A DNA stretch of 6,392 bases from the NCBI GenBank assembly GCA_003694875.1, contig RFJN01000070.1, positions 1-6,392 on the forward strand, in the 5' to 3' direction. Source of the DNA: Planctomycetota bacterium (GTDB taxonomy: Bacteria; Planctomycetota; J058; J103). Made by a program: the position numbers and the translations under genes. The notes under the pieces were generated by a model. The model was given only the letters and a program-made list of their open reading frames with translations, searched no databases and was not told where the DNA came from. This document shows positions 1-6,349 of this stretch, piece by piece; the first letter of the stretch is position 1; each line of letters begins with the position of its first letter.

Positions 1-270
1 GACGGTCCGGATCCCGCGCAGCAGCACCCGGCAGCCGAGTTCGCGCGCCTTGTTGACGACGAGCCCCTCGAACGCGATCACCTCCACGTTCTCGAGGTGC
101 GCCACCTCGTGCCGGATCAGATCGACCCGCTCCTGCATCGTGAACAGCGGCCGCTTGCCGGTGTTCACCGCGACCGCCACGTAGAGCTTGTCGAAGATCC
201 GCGCACCGCGCTCGATCAGATCGAGGTGTGCGCGCGTGATCGGATCGAAACTTCCGGGATACAGCGCCAT
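1..270 (-). CDS. coaD: Phosphopantetheine adenylyltransferase, N-terminal part (cut by window edge)
   Basis: CoaD transfers AMP from ATP to 4'-phosphopantetheine, the penultimate cytoplasmic step of coenzyme A synthesis. The 90 visible residues begin MALYPGSFDPIT and follow the family closely: the nucleotide-binding loop PGSFDPIT (residues 5-12), His15 at the T/HxGH signature, Lys39 in the GKRPLF segment, the NVEV strand (61-64), and the LLRGIRTV segment (83-90) with Arg85 and Arg88. These match E. coli His18, Lys42, Arg88 and Arg91 with an offset of three. The signature reads T-R-A-H, with Ala14 replacing the usual Gly. The ATG at 270 is preceded by a GGGGAG Shine-Dalgarno five bases upstream, and no in-frame start upstream looks better. 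The family is about 160 residues long, so roughly 70 C-terminal residues lie beyond the left edge. It is transcribed divergently from the secreted-protein gene. Confidence 0.95.
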   Translation of the reverse strand, partial: MALYPGSFDPITRAHLDLIERGARIFDKLYVAVAVNTGKRPLFTMQERVDLIRHEVAHLENVEVIAFEGLVVNKARELGCRVLLRGIRTV

Positions 271-348
271 GGCGGCTCCCCGTGATCGGACATCCCGCCT
301 CTCGACCCGGCGGGTCCGCCGCCGGCTCGGGACGCGAAGGCGGACGCG

Positions 349-377
349 ATTCTATCCGAGCCGCCCGGGAGGGCCAA
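349..377 (-). promoter_or_regulatory. Candidate sigma70-type promoter of coaD
   Basis: On the minus strand, TTGGCC (377-372) and TAGAAT (354-349) are separated by exactly 17 bases. They match the -35 and -10 consensus at 4/6 and 5/6 positions. Transcription would begin near 342, leaving a leader of about 70 bases before the coaD ATG at 270. An AT-containing -10 box stands out in this GC-rich background. This is a sequence match only. Confidence 0.55.
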
Positions 378-393
378 CCGATCCGGGACGAAC

Positions 394-415
394 CCGCCGG
401 TGGGCTTGCCGGCGG
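394..415. repeat. Short inverted repeat between divergent promoters
   Basis: CCGCCGG (394-400) and CCGGCGG (409-415) are perfect 7-base inverted arms around an 8-base centre. The element lies between the candidate -35 boxes of the coaD promoter and of the rightward promoter, where an operator could sit. In DNA this rich in G+C a 7-base inverted repeat can easily occur by chance, so the regulatory reading is speculative. Confidence 0.2.
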
Positions 416-435
416 CTGCGTCCGCCTCTCCCCGG

Positions 436-465
436 TTGGTCGCGCGCACGTTCAGGGGGTAAACT
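436..465 (+). promoter_or_regulatory. Candidate promoter of the secreted-protein gene
   Basis: TTGGTC (436-441) and TAAACT (460-465) are spaced by 18 bases, matching the sigma70 -35 and -10 hexamers at 3/6 and 4/6 positions. Transcription would start near 472, about 70 bases before the ATG at 543. TAAACT sits in the most AT-containing stretch upstream of this gene. It is weaker than the opposing coaD promoter. Confidence 0.35.
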
Positions 466-528
466 GAGGCAGCCGCACCGCGCGGGCGCTCGGTCCGCGC
501 GGCCGTGCTACAGATCCGTGCCCTGGAA

Positions 529-534
529 GAGGAG
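529..534 (+). promoter_or_regulatory. Shine-Dalgarno site fixing the start at 543
   Basis: GAGGAG lies eight bases upstream of the ATG at 543. It supports this start over the alternative overlapping frame that opens at 505, whose protein is Arg/Ser/Pro-rich and does not look real. The chosen start also gives a proper signal peptide. Confidence 0.6.
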
Positions 535-542
535 TCGCACAC

Positions 543-2759
543 ATGCCGGTTTCGACGCCAGAACGCTTCGCACGGGCTGCCCGGCGGTTCGCTTCCTGGT
601 GGACGGCCGTTGCCGCGACCGTCCTGCTCACCACCCCCATTGCCCTCGCCCAGAACGCGTTCTCCCGGCCGGGCGGCAGCTTCCATACCGGGCGCGACAA
701 CACGAGCACCGCCGGTCCGGCCAACAGCGGCAGCGTGGCGAACGCCGTCGCGTTCCAGAATCCCCCGTGTCCCGGCAAGGTCCTGCTGACCGGCATCGAC
801 GACGACAACGACGGACTCGACGACCGTTGGCGGGTGCGCAGGCCCGACGGCACCGAAACGAGCCCGCACATCGTGCGCCCGCTCGTCGGCTGGCGTGGCG
901 CGGTCGACGGGGCCGGCCCCTTTCTCGACGAGAACGCACCGCTGCCGGTGCTCGGCCTCGGCCAGTGGATCGACGGCGGGCACCCAGACGGCCCCGATCG
1001 CGAAGGGTTCGCGCGCAGCGACGAGCCCGGCGACTACGTGTTCACCATGCGGCTCGACCTCGCCGGCCTCGCCGCCTACGAGCAGGTTCTCACGGTCGTG
1101 GCGGAGTGGGACGCGGTCGACGAACTCGTCGAGGTCCGGGTCAACGGCGTCGCGGTTCCGGGGATCGGCGCAGACGGTGTCGCCGACTTCATCGACAACC
1201 GCACCGGCCGCCGCGTCGCCGGCACCGAACGCGCCGACAACGCCCGGCAGATCCACCGCTTCGTGCTCGCCGACCCCGACCTCTTCGACTTCGGGCAGCG
1301 CGGCGACGAGACCGTGATCAACACCATCGAGTTCGTGGTGCGGCACGCCGACACCGGGCCGGTCGGGTTGCTCGTCACCGCCGGCGAGGACACCTCGGTG
1401 CCGTTCACCAACGCGCCGGTGGGCCCCTTCGAGGTGCCGGCCTGCATCGCGCCGGGCGTGCCGGTCTACTACGACGGCGAGGTCAGTTGGGCTGGCACCG
1501 TCTCGAGCGACGCGAACGATCTCGGCCTGCCGCCCTCCGAGCTGATTCCGTCGAATGTGGCGATCGATCAGCGCTTCGTCGTCGTCGAACTGACCCCCGA
1601 GAACCGGCGTGCGCTTGCAACGATGCTCGCTGTCACGCGCTCGCTCCTGATGCAGCACGAGCCCACCGCGCGCGCAAACGACGATCTCCAGCATTCGGTC
1701 GATCCGGACGAGCTTGCCGGCCGCTTCCTGTACCTCTACCAGACCGAGAGTTCGGTGCCGTGTCTCGCCCTCGATCGGCTCGCCAAGACGGGCGCGTTTC
1801 GCATGGTCGGCCATGTGGACGGCAACTCCGAGTTCGAGGAGGTGCCGCAGCGACGGCTCGCCGACAGTCTGCGGATCCTCGAGCCGATCGATCCGCGCAC
1901 CCGCCTCGTGTTCTTCAGCCCGCCCATGGCGCAGGGACGCTTCGTGCCGTACGTCTTCGACCCGTTCGGGACCGTTCGCCAGGAGCAGAACCCGTCCCGT
2001 CTCGTGTACGATCTGCGGGACGATCCGGCCGTGCCGTGTGCACCCTTCGGGGACGTGCCCTTCGGACCCGGCAGCGGGGGGCTGACCGACTTCCCGGGTC
2101 AACTCCCCGAGCCCCCGTCACTGCAGAGCTGGATCTGGTGGGGCACGAGCGACCGCCCGCCCGTGCTCAGCGAGCACGACCTGGACTGGAGCTTCGATCT
2201 GTCCGGAGGCGGCGGCTTCGCGTTTCCCGCCGCCGTGACCGGTCCTCCCGGCCCCGGCACCGGTTCCCCGCCTTCGACCACGGGCACGCTGAAGACCCTG
2301 CAGGCCGGACCGCGCGACAACACGCCCCCTGAAATCGTCGACGCCCAGACTGCGGGCATTAGCAGCACCAACGCCCCCGTGCTGGCGAACACCACGCTGC
2401 GCGTCTTCGAGGGCGACGAACTCGAGGCGCAGATCTTCGCGATCGACGCCGACGGCGATCCGCTGTGGTACGGCGTGCTCGACGTTCCCGCGGGCATGCG
2501 CTTCGACCCGAAGCAGCACATGCTCACCTGGAAGACCGAACTCGGGGACGCAGGCACCTACACCGTCACCGCGCTGGTCACCGACGGGCAGGCGAGCGCC
2601 AAGGCCCCCGTCGAGATCCAGGTCCTGCCCGCCCGCGGGCTGCGCGGCGGCGCGAGCGGCTGCGCCTTCTCCGGCCGCGCCGCGCGTCCGGGCGACGCCA
2701 CGATCCTGCTGCTGCTTCTGCTCGGCGCCGCCTTCGTGCGCCGGCGCCTGCGCGGCTGA
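543..2759 (+). CDS. Secreted multidomain protein with MYXO/JDVT-CTERM-like sorting tail, function unknown
   Basis: This 738-residue protein is not recognised as a whole. An N-terminal signal peptide has a basic start, a hydrophobic core at about 20-35 and a likely cleavage after the Ala-Leu-Ala ending at 36. Residues 86-94 fit a DxDxDGxxD calcium loop of thrombospondin-type-3 kind. Residues 160-280 (a Trp-Asp pair at 189-190, RVNG at 199-202, INTIEF at 259-264, GLLV at 275-278) resemble the galactose-binding-like sandwich common in bacterial CTERM-sorted exoproteins. Residues 296-550 match nothing I know; Cys301, Cys407 and Cys499 lie there. A Gly/Pro/Ser/Thr linker (about 554-583) leads to a putative Ig-like He_PIG/cadherin-like domain (about 595-697) with DADGDP, VPAGMRFD, and GTYTVTALVTDG. 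The C-terminus has SGC (705-707), a hydrophobic run (719-732) and RRRLRG, indicating a surface-sorting tail. It stands alone, divergent from coaD and convergent with lptD. An adhesin or extracellular binding protein is the best guess; no catalytic motif is visible. Confidence 0.88.
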   Translation: MPVSTPERFARAARRFASWWTAVAATVLLTTPIALAQNAFSRPGGSFHTGRDNTSTAGPANSGSVANAVAFQNPPCPGKVLLTGIDDDNDGLDDRWRVRRPDGTETSPHIVRPLVGWRGAVDGAGPFLDENAPLPVLGLGQWIDGGHPDGPDREGFARSDEPGDYVFTMRLDLAGLAAYEQVLTVVAEWDAVDELVEVRVNGVAVPGIGADGVADFIDNRTGRRVAGTERADNARQIHRFVLADPDLFDFGQRGDETVINTIEFVVRHADTGPVGLLVTAGEDTSVPFTNAPVGPFEVPACIAPGVPVYYDGEVSWAGTVSSDANDLGLPPSELIPSNVAIDQRFVVVELTPENRRALATMLAVTRSLLMQHEPTARANDDLQHSVDPDELAGRFLYLYQTESSVPCLALDRLAKTGAFRMVGHVDGNSEFEEVPQRRLADSLRILEPIDPRTRLVFFSPPMAQGRFVPYVFDPFGTVRQEQNPSRLVYDLRDDPAVPCAPFGDVPFGPGSGGLTDFPGQLPEPPSLQSWIWWGTSDRPPVLSEHDLDWSFDLSGGGGFAFPAAVTGPPGPGTGSPPSTTGTLKTLQAGPRDNTPPEIVDAQTAGISSTNAPVLANTTLRVFEGDELEAQIFAIDADGDPLWYGVLDVPAGMRFDPKQHMLTWKTELGDAGTYTVTALVTDGQASAKAPVEIQVLPARGLRGGASGCAFSGRAARPGDATILLLLLLGAAFVRRRLRG

Positions 2760-2782
2760 CAGCGATCCTGTTCGACCCAGGC

Positions 2783-2813
2783 GGCCGCGGCTCCGGGGGG
2801 CGGAACCGCGGCC
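2783..2813. terminator. GC-rich hairpin between convergent genes, probable terminator
   Basis: The arms GGCCGCGGCTCC (2783-2794) and GGAACCGCGGCC (2802-2813) pair over 12 positions with one mismatch around a 7-base G-rich loop. On the plus strand the stem is followed by GTTCTCCGTT, only a weak T tract; on the minus strand there is no clear T tract. Its place, 23 bases after the rightward stop codon and 27 bases beyond the lptD stop, fits a terminator serving one or both converging genes. Confidence 0.55.
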
Positions 2814-2839
2814 GTTCTCCGTTCCGAACTCGATCGGCG

Positions 2840-5131
2840 TCAGAACACCGTACGCCGCTTCCACGGATCCTGCCCCAGCGGATCCTCGAACAGCTCCAGC
2901 GGGTTGAAGTTCACGCTGAAGCGCACGTCGTTCTCGCCGAAGTCGGCATCCACCGCGAGTTCGAGCACGAAGCGGTGCAGGGTGCGCCGCAGCGCCACGC
3001 GGTTGGAGACGAACGAGCCCGACACGAGGTCGTACTGGCTCGAGAGCGTCAGCCCCCAGCGCGGCCCGAGCCGCAGCGCGATCGAGCCGCCCACCGCCTC
3101 GTTCGTCTTCTCGAAGGCGAAGTACGAGGCCGCAAGCGAGACGTCCGGATGCGGCCGCAGCGCCACGGTGGCGCTCGCCCGCTCGCGCGCGCCGCGCTCC
3201 GGATCCCAGACCGCACGCGCCCGCACCGCGAAGCCCGGAAACGGATCGAGCCGCAGCCGCGCACGCAGCCGCCCCCAGCGCCGACCGTCCGCCGGGTCGG
3301 GCTCGGGCAGCCAGCTTCCGGCGAGCCGCAGATCGAACAGATCCCGGCGGCGCCAGCGCTTCTCGCCGGGCTCGCTCCCGATCGCGACGAGCCGGTTGCG
3401 CACCGACCACACGATCGCACGCCGGTAGCGCGTGCGCTGTTCGATCTCGTCGATCGGGATCAGGTCCTCGGGCCCCAGATCGTCGTACCACAGTTCCTCG
3501 TAGCCCACCGAGGGCGTGAGGACGTGTCGCCAGCGCCAGCGGTCGCCGACCTCGAAGTCGCGCCACAGGTCCGCGGTCAGCACGGCCCCGCCCCGCAGCC
3601 GCGTGCCCACCCGCTGTCCGGCGGCCGGATCGAGCAGCTCCGAGAAGCCCGAGACGCGCGCCTGCGCAAAGGGCAACAGCCGCAGCCCGCCGAACCCGAT
3701 CGGCCAGCGCAGCACCTGATCGAGATCGGCCCGGTCGACCCACGTCTCGAGCCGCCCCGGAACGAGCACGTCATCGGGGTACCGCTGCCGGCTGCGGCTC
3801 ACGCGATACGACACCTCGAGATACGGCGGGCGTCGCAACGGCAGCAGCGGCTGGCCGATCCAGTCGAAGCGCAGCCGCGGCAGGTGCTCCACCTGCTGCT
3901 GGAAGTCGTTGAGCCGTCCGCGTACGAGTGCCGTCGCGGCGCGGTTGTCCCGTCGCCACAGCACGTAGCCCGCGCTCGTCTGCTCGCGGCCCTGCTTGGC
4001 CTCGCGCTCGTAGAACTCCGACAGCACCCGCTCGTCCGACAGCCAGTTCAGCTCGATCTCCGGACGCAGCCCGGCGCCGATCTCGCTGCGGTGGAACAGC
4101 GCGATCCGCGCCCGATCGTGCCTCGGTGGCGGTTGTGCGAAGCGATCGGTCCCGAAGTCGCGCACGTACCACGCGAGCAGATCCCCCTCGAACCGCCGGT
4201 GTCCGCTGCGGTCGCGCCACCGACCCTGCAGCCCGCCCGCCGGCCCGCGATCCCACAGCCCGTCGGCGAGCGCCTCGACGACGAGCTCGCGCCGCGGCAC
4301 GATCGGCCACGCGGTGCGCACGTAGGGACCGAACCGCCGCGCCTGTCCGAGCTCGATCCGCGGCGCCCAGCGCAGCCAGTCGGCGTCCCACGGCACCGTC
4401 CACGGCAGCGAGAGCAGTGGGGTGCCGAGCACCTCGAGCGTGGGGGCGCGCACCGTGCCGGCCACCCGCTGTGCACCGTCGGGCTCCTCGCGACGAGCGA
4501 GCGTGAGGCGCGCGGCGCGCAGCGCCCAGTGCGGCCGCTCGAACGTACACGTGGAGACCTCGGCGTCGCGCGCCTCGAAGCGCGACAGCCCGCCACTCGC
4601 CTCGATCGCCCCCGCTCGTACGAGCAGCGACGCGGCACGGGCGCGCCCCGCCGCGCGCCCGCGTGCCCACAGCGCGCGGCCGCGGCCCTGCTCGCTCGCG
4701 CGCAGCGTCACGCGCCGGAAGCTCGCCCGCCCGCGCTCGAGATCGACATACGCGCGCTCGCCCACGAAGCTGTCGTCGTACAGCCGCAGCACCACGTCGC
4801 CCTCGGCGTACACAGCCCGCAGCCCCTCGAGCGCACCGTCCTCGATCCGCCCCCAGAGCACGAGCCCGCCCTCGGCGAACAGCTCGAGCGCACGCCCCAC
4901 CCGCAGGTGGACGCCCGGTCCCGCCACGGCCACGCGCCCGCGCGCCGCATCGATCTCGAGTTCGCCCCCGTGTTCGAGCAGCAGCTCGCGCCGCGCCTCG
5001 TGCTCGAGGAGCTTGCCGAGCCGCCGCCCGGCGGGCCCGAGCCCCTGGGCGCGGGCGAACGGCAGGCCGAGGCACAGCGCCGCGGCACCGAGCAGCGCAC
5101 ACCGCACAGCGAGCGGTTCCCTACCCGGCAT
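2840..5131 (-). CDS. lptD: LPS-assembly outer-membrane protein LptD
   Basis: LptD is the outer-membrane barrel that, with lipoprotein LptE, inserts lipopolysaccharide into the outer leaflet at the end of the Lpt bridge. The 763 residues are close to the 784 of E. coli LptD. A signal peptide ends at about residue 28 (Ala-Arg-Ala before Gln-Gly). Residues 45-165 form the LptA/OstA-like N-terminal domain. STCTFERPHWALRA (193-206) matches the family's conserved Cys-containing segment before a Trp, followed by GTPLLSLPW (236-244) in the position of the usual G-x-P-x-x-x-x-P-W motif. From about 270 to 742 there are alternating amphipathic strands of a barrel, including the segment LNDFQQQVEHLPRLRFD (407-423) typical of LptD. 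The mature protein has one cysteine (195), so the interdomain disulfides of E. coli LptD cannot form. It follows the sugar aminotransferase gene with an 11-base overlap if the ATG is used; a GTG at residue 9 (5107) is an alternative. Confidence 0.87.
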   Translation of the reverse strand: MPGREPLAVRCALLGAAALCLGLPFARAQGLGPAGRRLGKLLEHEARRELLLEHGGELEIDAARGRVAVAGPGVHLRVGRALELFAEGGLVLWGRIEDGALEGLRAVYAEGDVVLRLYDDSFVGERAYVDLERGRASFRRVTLRASEQGRGRALWARGRAAGRARAASLLVRAGAIEASGGLSRFEARDAEVSTCTFERPHWALRAARLTLARREEPDGAQRVAGTVRAPTLEVLGTPLLSLPWTVPWDADWLRWAPRIELGQARRFGPYVRTAWPIVPRRELVVEALADGLWDRGPAGGLQGRWRDRSGHRRFEGDLLAWYVRDFGTDRFAQPPPRHDRARIALFHRSEIGAGLRPEIELNWLSDERVLSEFYEREAKQGREQTSAGYVLWRRDNRAATALVRGRLNDFQQQVEHLPRLRFDWIGQPLLPLRRPPYLEVSYRVSRSRQRYPDDVLVPGRLETWVDRADLDQVLRWPIGFGGLRLLPFAQARVSGFSELLDPAAGQRVGTRLRGGAVLTADLWRDFEVGDRWRWRHVLTPSVGYEELWYDDLGPEDLIPIDEIEQRTRYRRAIVWSVRNRLVAIGSEPGEKRWRRRDLFDLRLAGSWLPEPDPADGRRWGRLRARLRLDPFPGFAVRARAVWDPERGARERASATVALRPHPDVSLAASYFAFEKTNEAVGGSIALRLGPRWGLTLSSQYDLVSGSFVSNRVALRRTLHRFVLELAVDADFGENDVRFSVNFNPLELFEDPLGQDPWKRRTVF
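5117..5122 (-). promoter_or_regulatory. Possible Shine-Dalgarno for an alternative lptD start (GTG at 5107)
   Basis: AGGGAA on the minus strand (5122-5117) lies nine bases before an in-frame GTG at 5107-5105, codon 9 of the lptD frame. The ATG at 5131 has no purine-rich site upstream. Starting at the GTG would remove the overlap with the aminotransferase stop and still leave a signal peptide (MRCALLGAAAL onward). The ATG could instead be read by translational coupling, so the choice is open. Confidence 0.4.
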
Positions 5132-6245
5132 CGAAGGCGCGCACCGCGTCGATCACCCGCCCGCGCTCGTCGGCGGTCAGCTCCGGGAAGATCGGAAGCT
5201 GCAGCACCTCACCCGCCGCCCGCTCGGCCTCCGCGAGCCCCGACTCGGGAACCACGCATCGCCCCGCGAGGGCGGGCTGGCGGTGCAGCGGCAGCGGATA
5301 GAACACCGCGCAGCCGATCCCGCGCGCCTGCAGGTGCTCGCGCAGCGCGTCCCGCCGCCCCTCGAGCACCCGCAGCGTGAACTGGTGCAGCCCGTGTCCC
5401 TCCGGCAGCTCCGGCAGCACGAGCCACCGAAGATCGGCGAACGCCTCGCGGTAGGCCTCGACGTGCGCACGACGCGCGGCCTGCGCCGACTCGAAGCGCT
5501 CGAGCTTCGCCGACAGCACCGCCGCCGAGAGCCCGCCGAGCCGCGAGCACAACCCGAGCGCGGTGTGGTGGTAGCTGCGCGGCGGCTCGGTGCCGTGCCA
5601 GCGCAGGCTGCGCAACCGTTCGGCGAGCGCGTCGTCGTTCGTGGTCACCATGCCGCCGTCGCCCGCCCCGCCGAGGTTCTTGGTGGGATAGAACGAGAAG
5701 CAGCCGAGGGTCCCGATGGCCCCGGCGCGCCCCGGCGGCCCGCTCGCCCCGATCGCCTGCGCGGCGTCCTCCACGACCGCGACCCCGCGCTCGCGCGCCG
5801 CCTCGAGCAGCGGCCCGAGATCGGGCACCCGCCCGTACAGGTGCACCGGCAGCACGGCGCGCACCCGTGCGCGAGCGCGCACGAGCTGTGCTGCCCGCTC
5901 GACGTCGAGGCAGAAGGTGGCGGGATCGATGTCGACGAACACCGGCGTCGCGCCGGTACGCGCGATCGCGGAGGCGGTGGCGAAGAACGACCACGGGGTG
6001 GTCAGCACCTCGTCGCCGGGTCCGATCCCGAGCGCGAGCAGCGCAAGCACGAGCGCGTCGGTACCGGAGCCCACCCCCACCGCGTGCTCGCAACCCACAA
6101 GCGCTGCGATCTCGCGCTCGAGCCGCTCGACCGCCGGGCCGAGCACGAACGACTGCGTCTCGAGCACCCGCGCGACCGCGCGATCGATCGCCTCCCTGTG
6201 CGCGAGGTAGCCCCGTCGCAGATCCACGAATGGCACCGGTTGCAT
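5121..6245 (-). CDS. DegT/DnrJ/EryC1/StrS family sugar aminotransferase (WbpE/WlbC/GnnB-like)
   Basis: This is a PLP-dependent, fold-type I enzyme that transfers an amino group, usually from glutamate, to a keto-sugar nucleotide in the cytoplasm. Its 374 residues are full length for the family. Visible landmarks are VPFVDLR at the start, GSGTDAL (59-65) for PLP phosphate binding, the TPWSFFAT segment (83-90), VFVDIDP (102-108), LPVHLYGR (132-139), VEDAAQ with Asp160 and Gln163, SFYPTKN with the Schiff-base Lys189, and GDGGMVTTND (195-204). YHHTALG (225-231) and FYPLPLHRQPAL (315-326) point to the WbpE/WlbC branch, which aminates UDP-3-keto sugars for O-antigen; GnnB, which aminates UDP-3-keto-GlcNAc for lipid A, is a related possibility. 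The usual G-x-N-x-R motif reads GLCSR, with Cys233 in place of Asn. GGAGAG nine bases upstream supports the ATG at 6245. The gene leads a leftward unit ending in lptD, which favours an envelope role. The exact substrate is not decidable here. Confidence 0.9.
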   Translation of the reverse strand: MQPVPFVDLRRGYLAHREAIDRAVARVLETQSFVLGPAVERLEREIAALVGCEHAVGVGSGTDALVLALLALGIGPGDEVLTTPWSFFATASAIARTGATPVFVDIDPATFCLDVERAAQLVRARARVRAVLPVHLYGRVPDLGPLLEAARERGVAVVEDAAQAIGASGPPGRAGAIGTLGCFSFYPTKNLGGAGDGGMVTTNDDALAERLRSLRWHGTEPPRSYHHTALGLCSRLGGLSAAVLSAKLERFESAQAARRAHVEAYREAFADLRWLVLPELPEGHGLHQFTLRVLEGRRDALREHLQARGIGCAVFYPLPLHRQPALAGRCVVPESGLAEAERAAGEVLQLPIFPELTADERGRVIDAVRAFDAG

Positions 6246-6282
6246 GCGCGCACTCTCTCCGTCACGGTCCGCGGGCGCGCCG

Positions 6283-6310
6283 AGTATAGCGGCTCGGGCC
6301 CACGGGAAAA
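6283..6310 (-). promoter_or_regulatory. Candidate promoter of the aminotransferase-lptD unit
   Basis: TATACT (6288-6283, minus strand) matches the -10 consensus at 5/6 positions and is the clearest AT-rich element in the 147 bases upstream of the aminotransferase. A poor -35, TTTTCC (6310-6305), lies 16 bases further upstream. Transcription would start near 6276, giving a leader of about 30 bases that contains the GGAGAG ribosome-binding site (6260-6255). Confidence 0.45.
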
Positions 6311-6349
6311 CGCCGGGCCGGGCCTCTACGCCCTCACCCGAGACCGAGC

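Noticed and set aside
216..2102. A 628-codon minus-strand open frame antisense to the secreted-protein gene
   Set aside because: It would run antisense through the secreted gene and overlap coaD out of frame. The composition is His/Arg/Gly/Val-rich with no recognisable motif.
188..2332. A 714-codon plus-strand open frame overlapping the secreted-protein gene
   Set aside because: It is Arg-rich, low in complexity, spans the coaD start and both promoters, and overlaps a gene with clear signal peptide, domains and ribosome-binding site.
2118..3743. A 541-codon minus-strand open frame spanning the convergent hairpin
   Set aside because: It overlaps lptD in another frame, crosses the intergenic hairpin, and encodes an Arg/Ala/Gly-rich sequence without family resemblance.
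4441..5100. Many recurring GCGCGC, CTCGAG and CGATCG-like short words suggesting a repeat array
   Set aside because: They follow the codon pattern of Ala, Arg, Leu-Glu and Ile-Asp pairs in GC-rich coding DNA; there is no regular spacing or conserved unit as in CRISPR or tandem repeats.
2465..5380. A 971-codon plus-strand open frame across lptD
   Set aside because: Its product is dominated by Arg, Pro, Ala, Gln and His with no domain signature. It is the mirror of the real minus-strand lptD and aminotransferase frames, kept open by very high G+C at third positions.
5209..6093. A 294-codon minus-strand frame inside the aminotransferase
   Set aside because: It is a shifted-frame shadow of the aminotransferase, which has all its catalytic motifs in the chosen frame.
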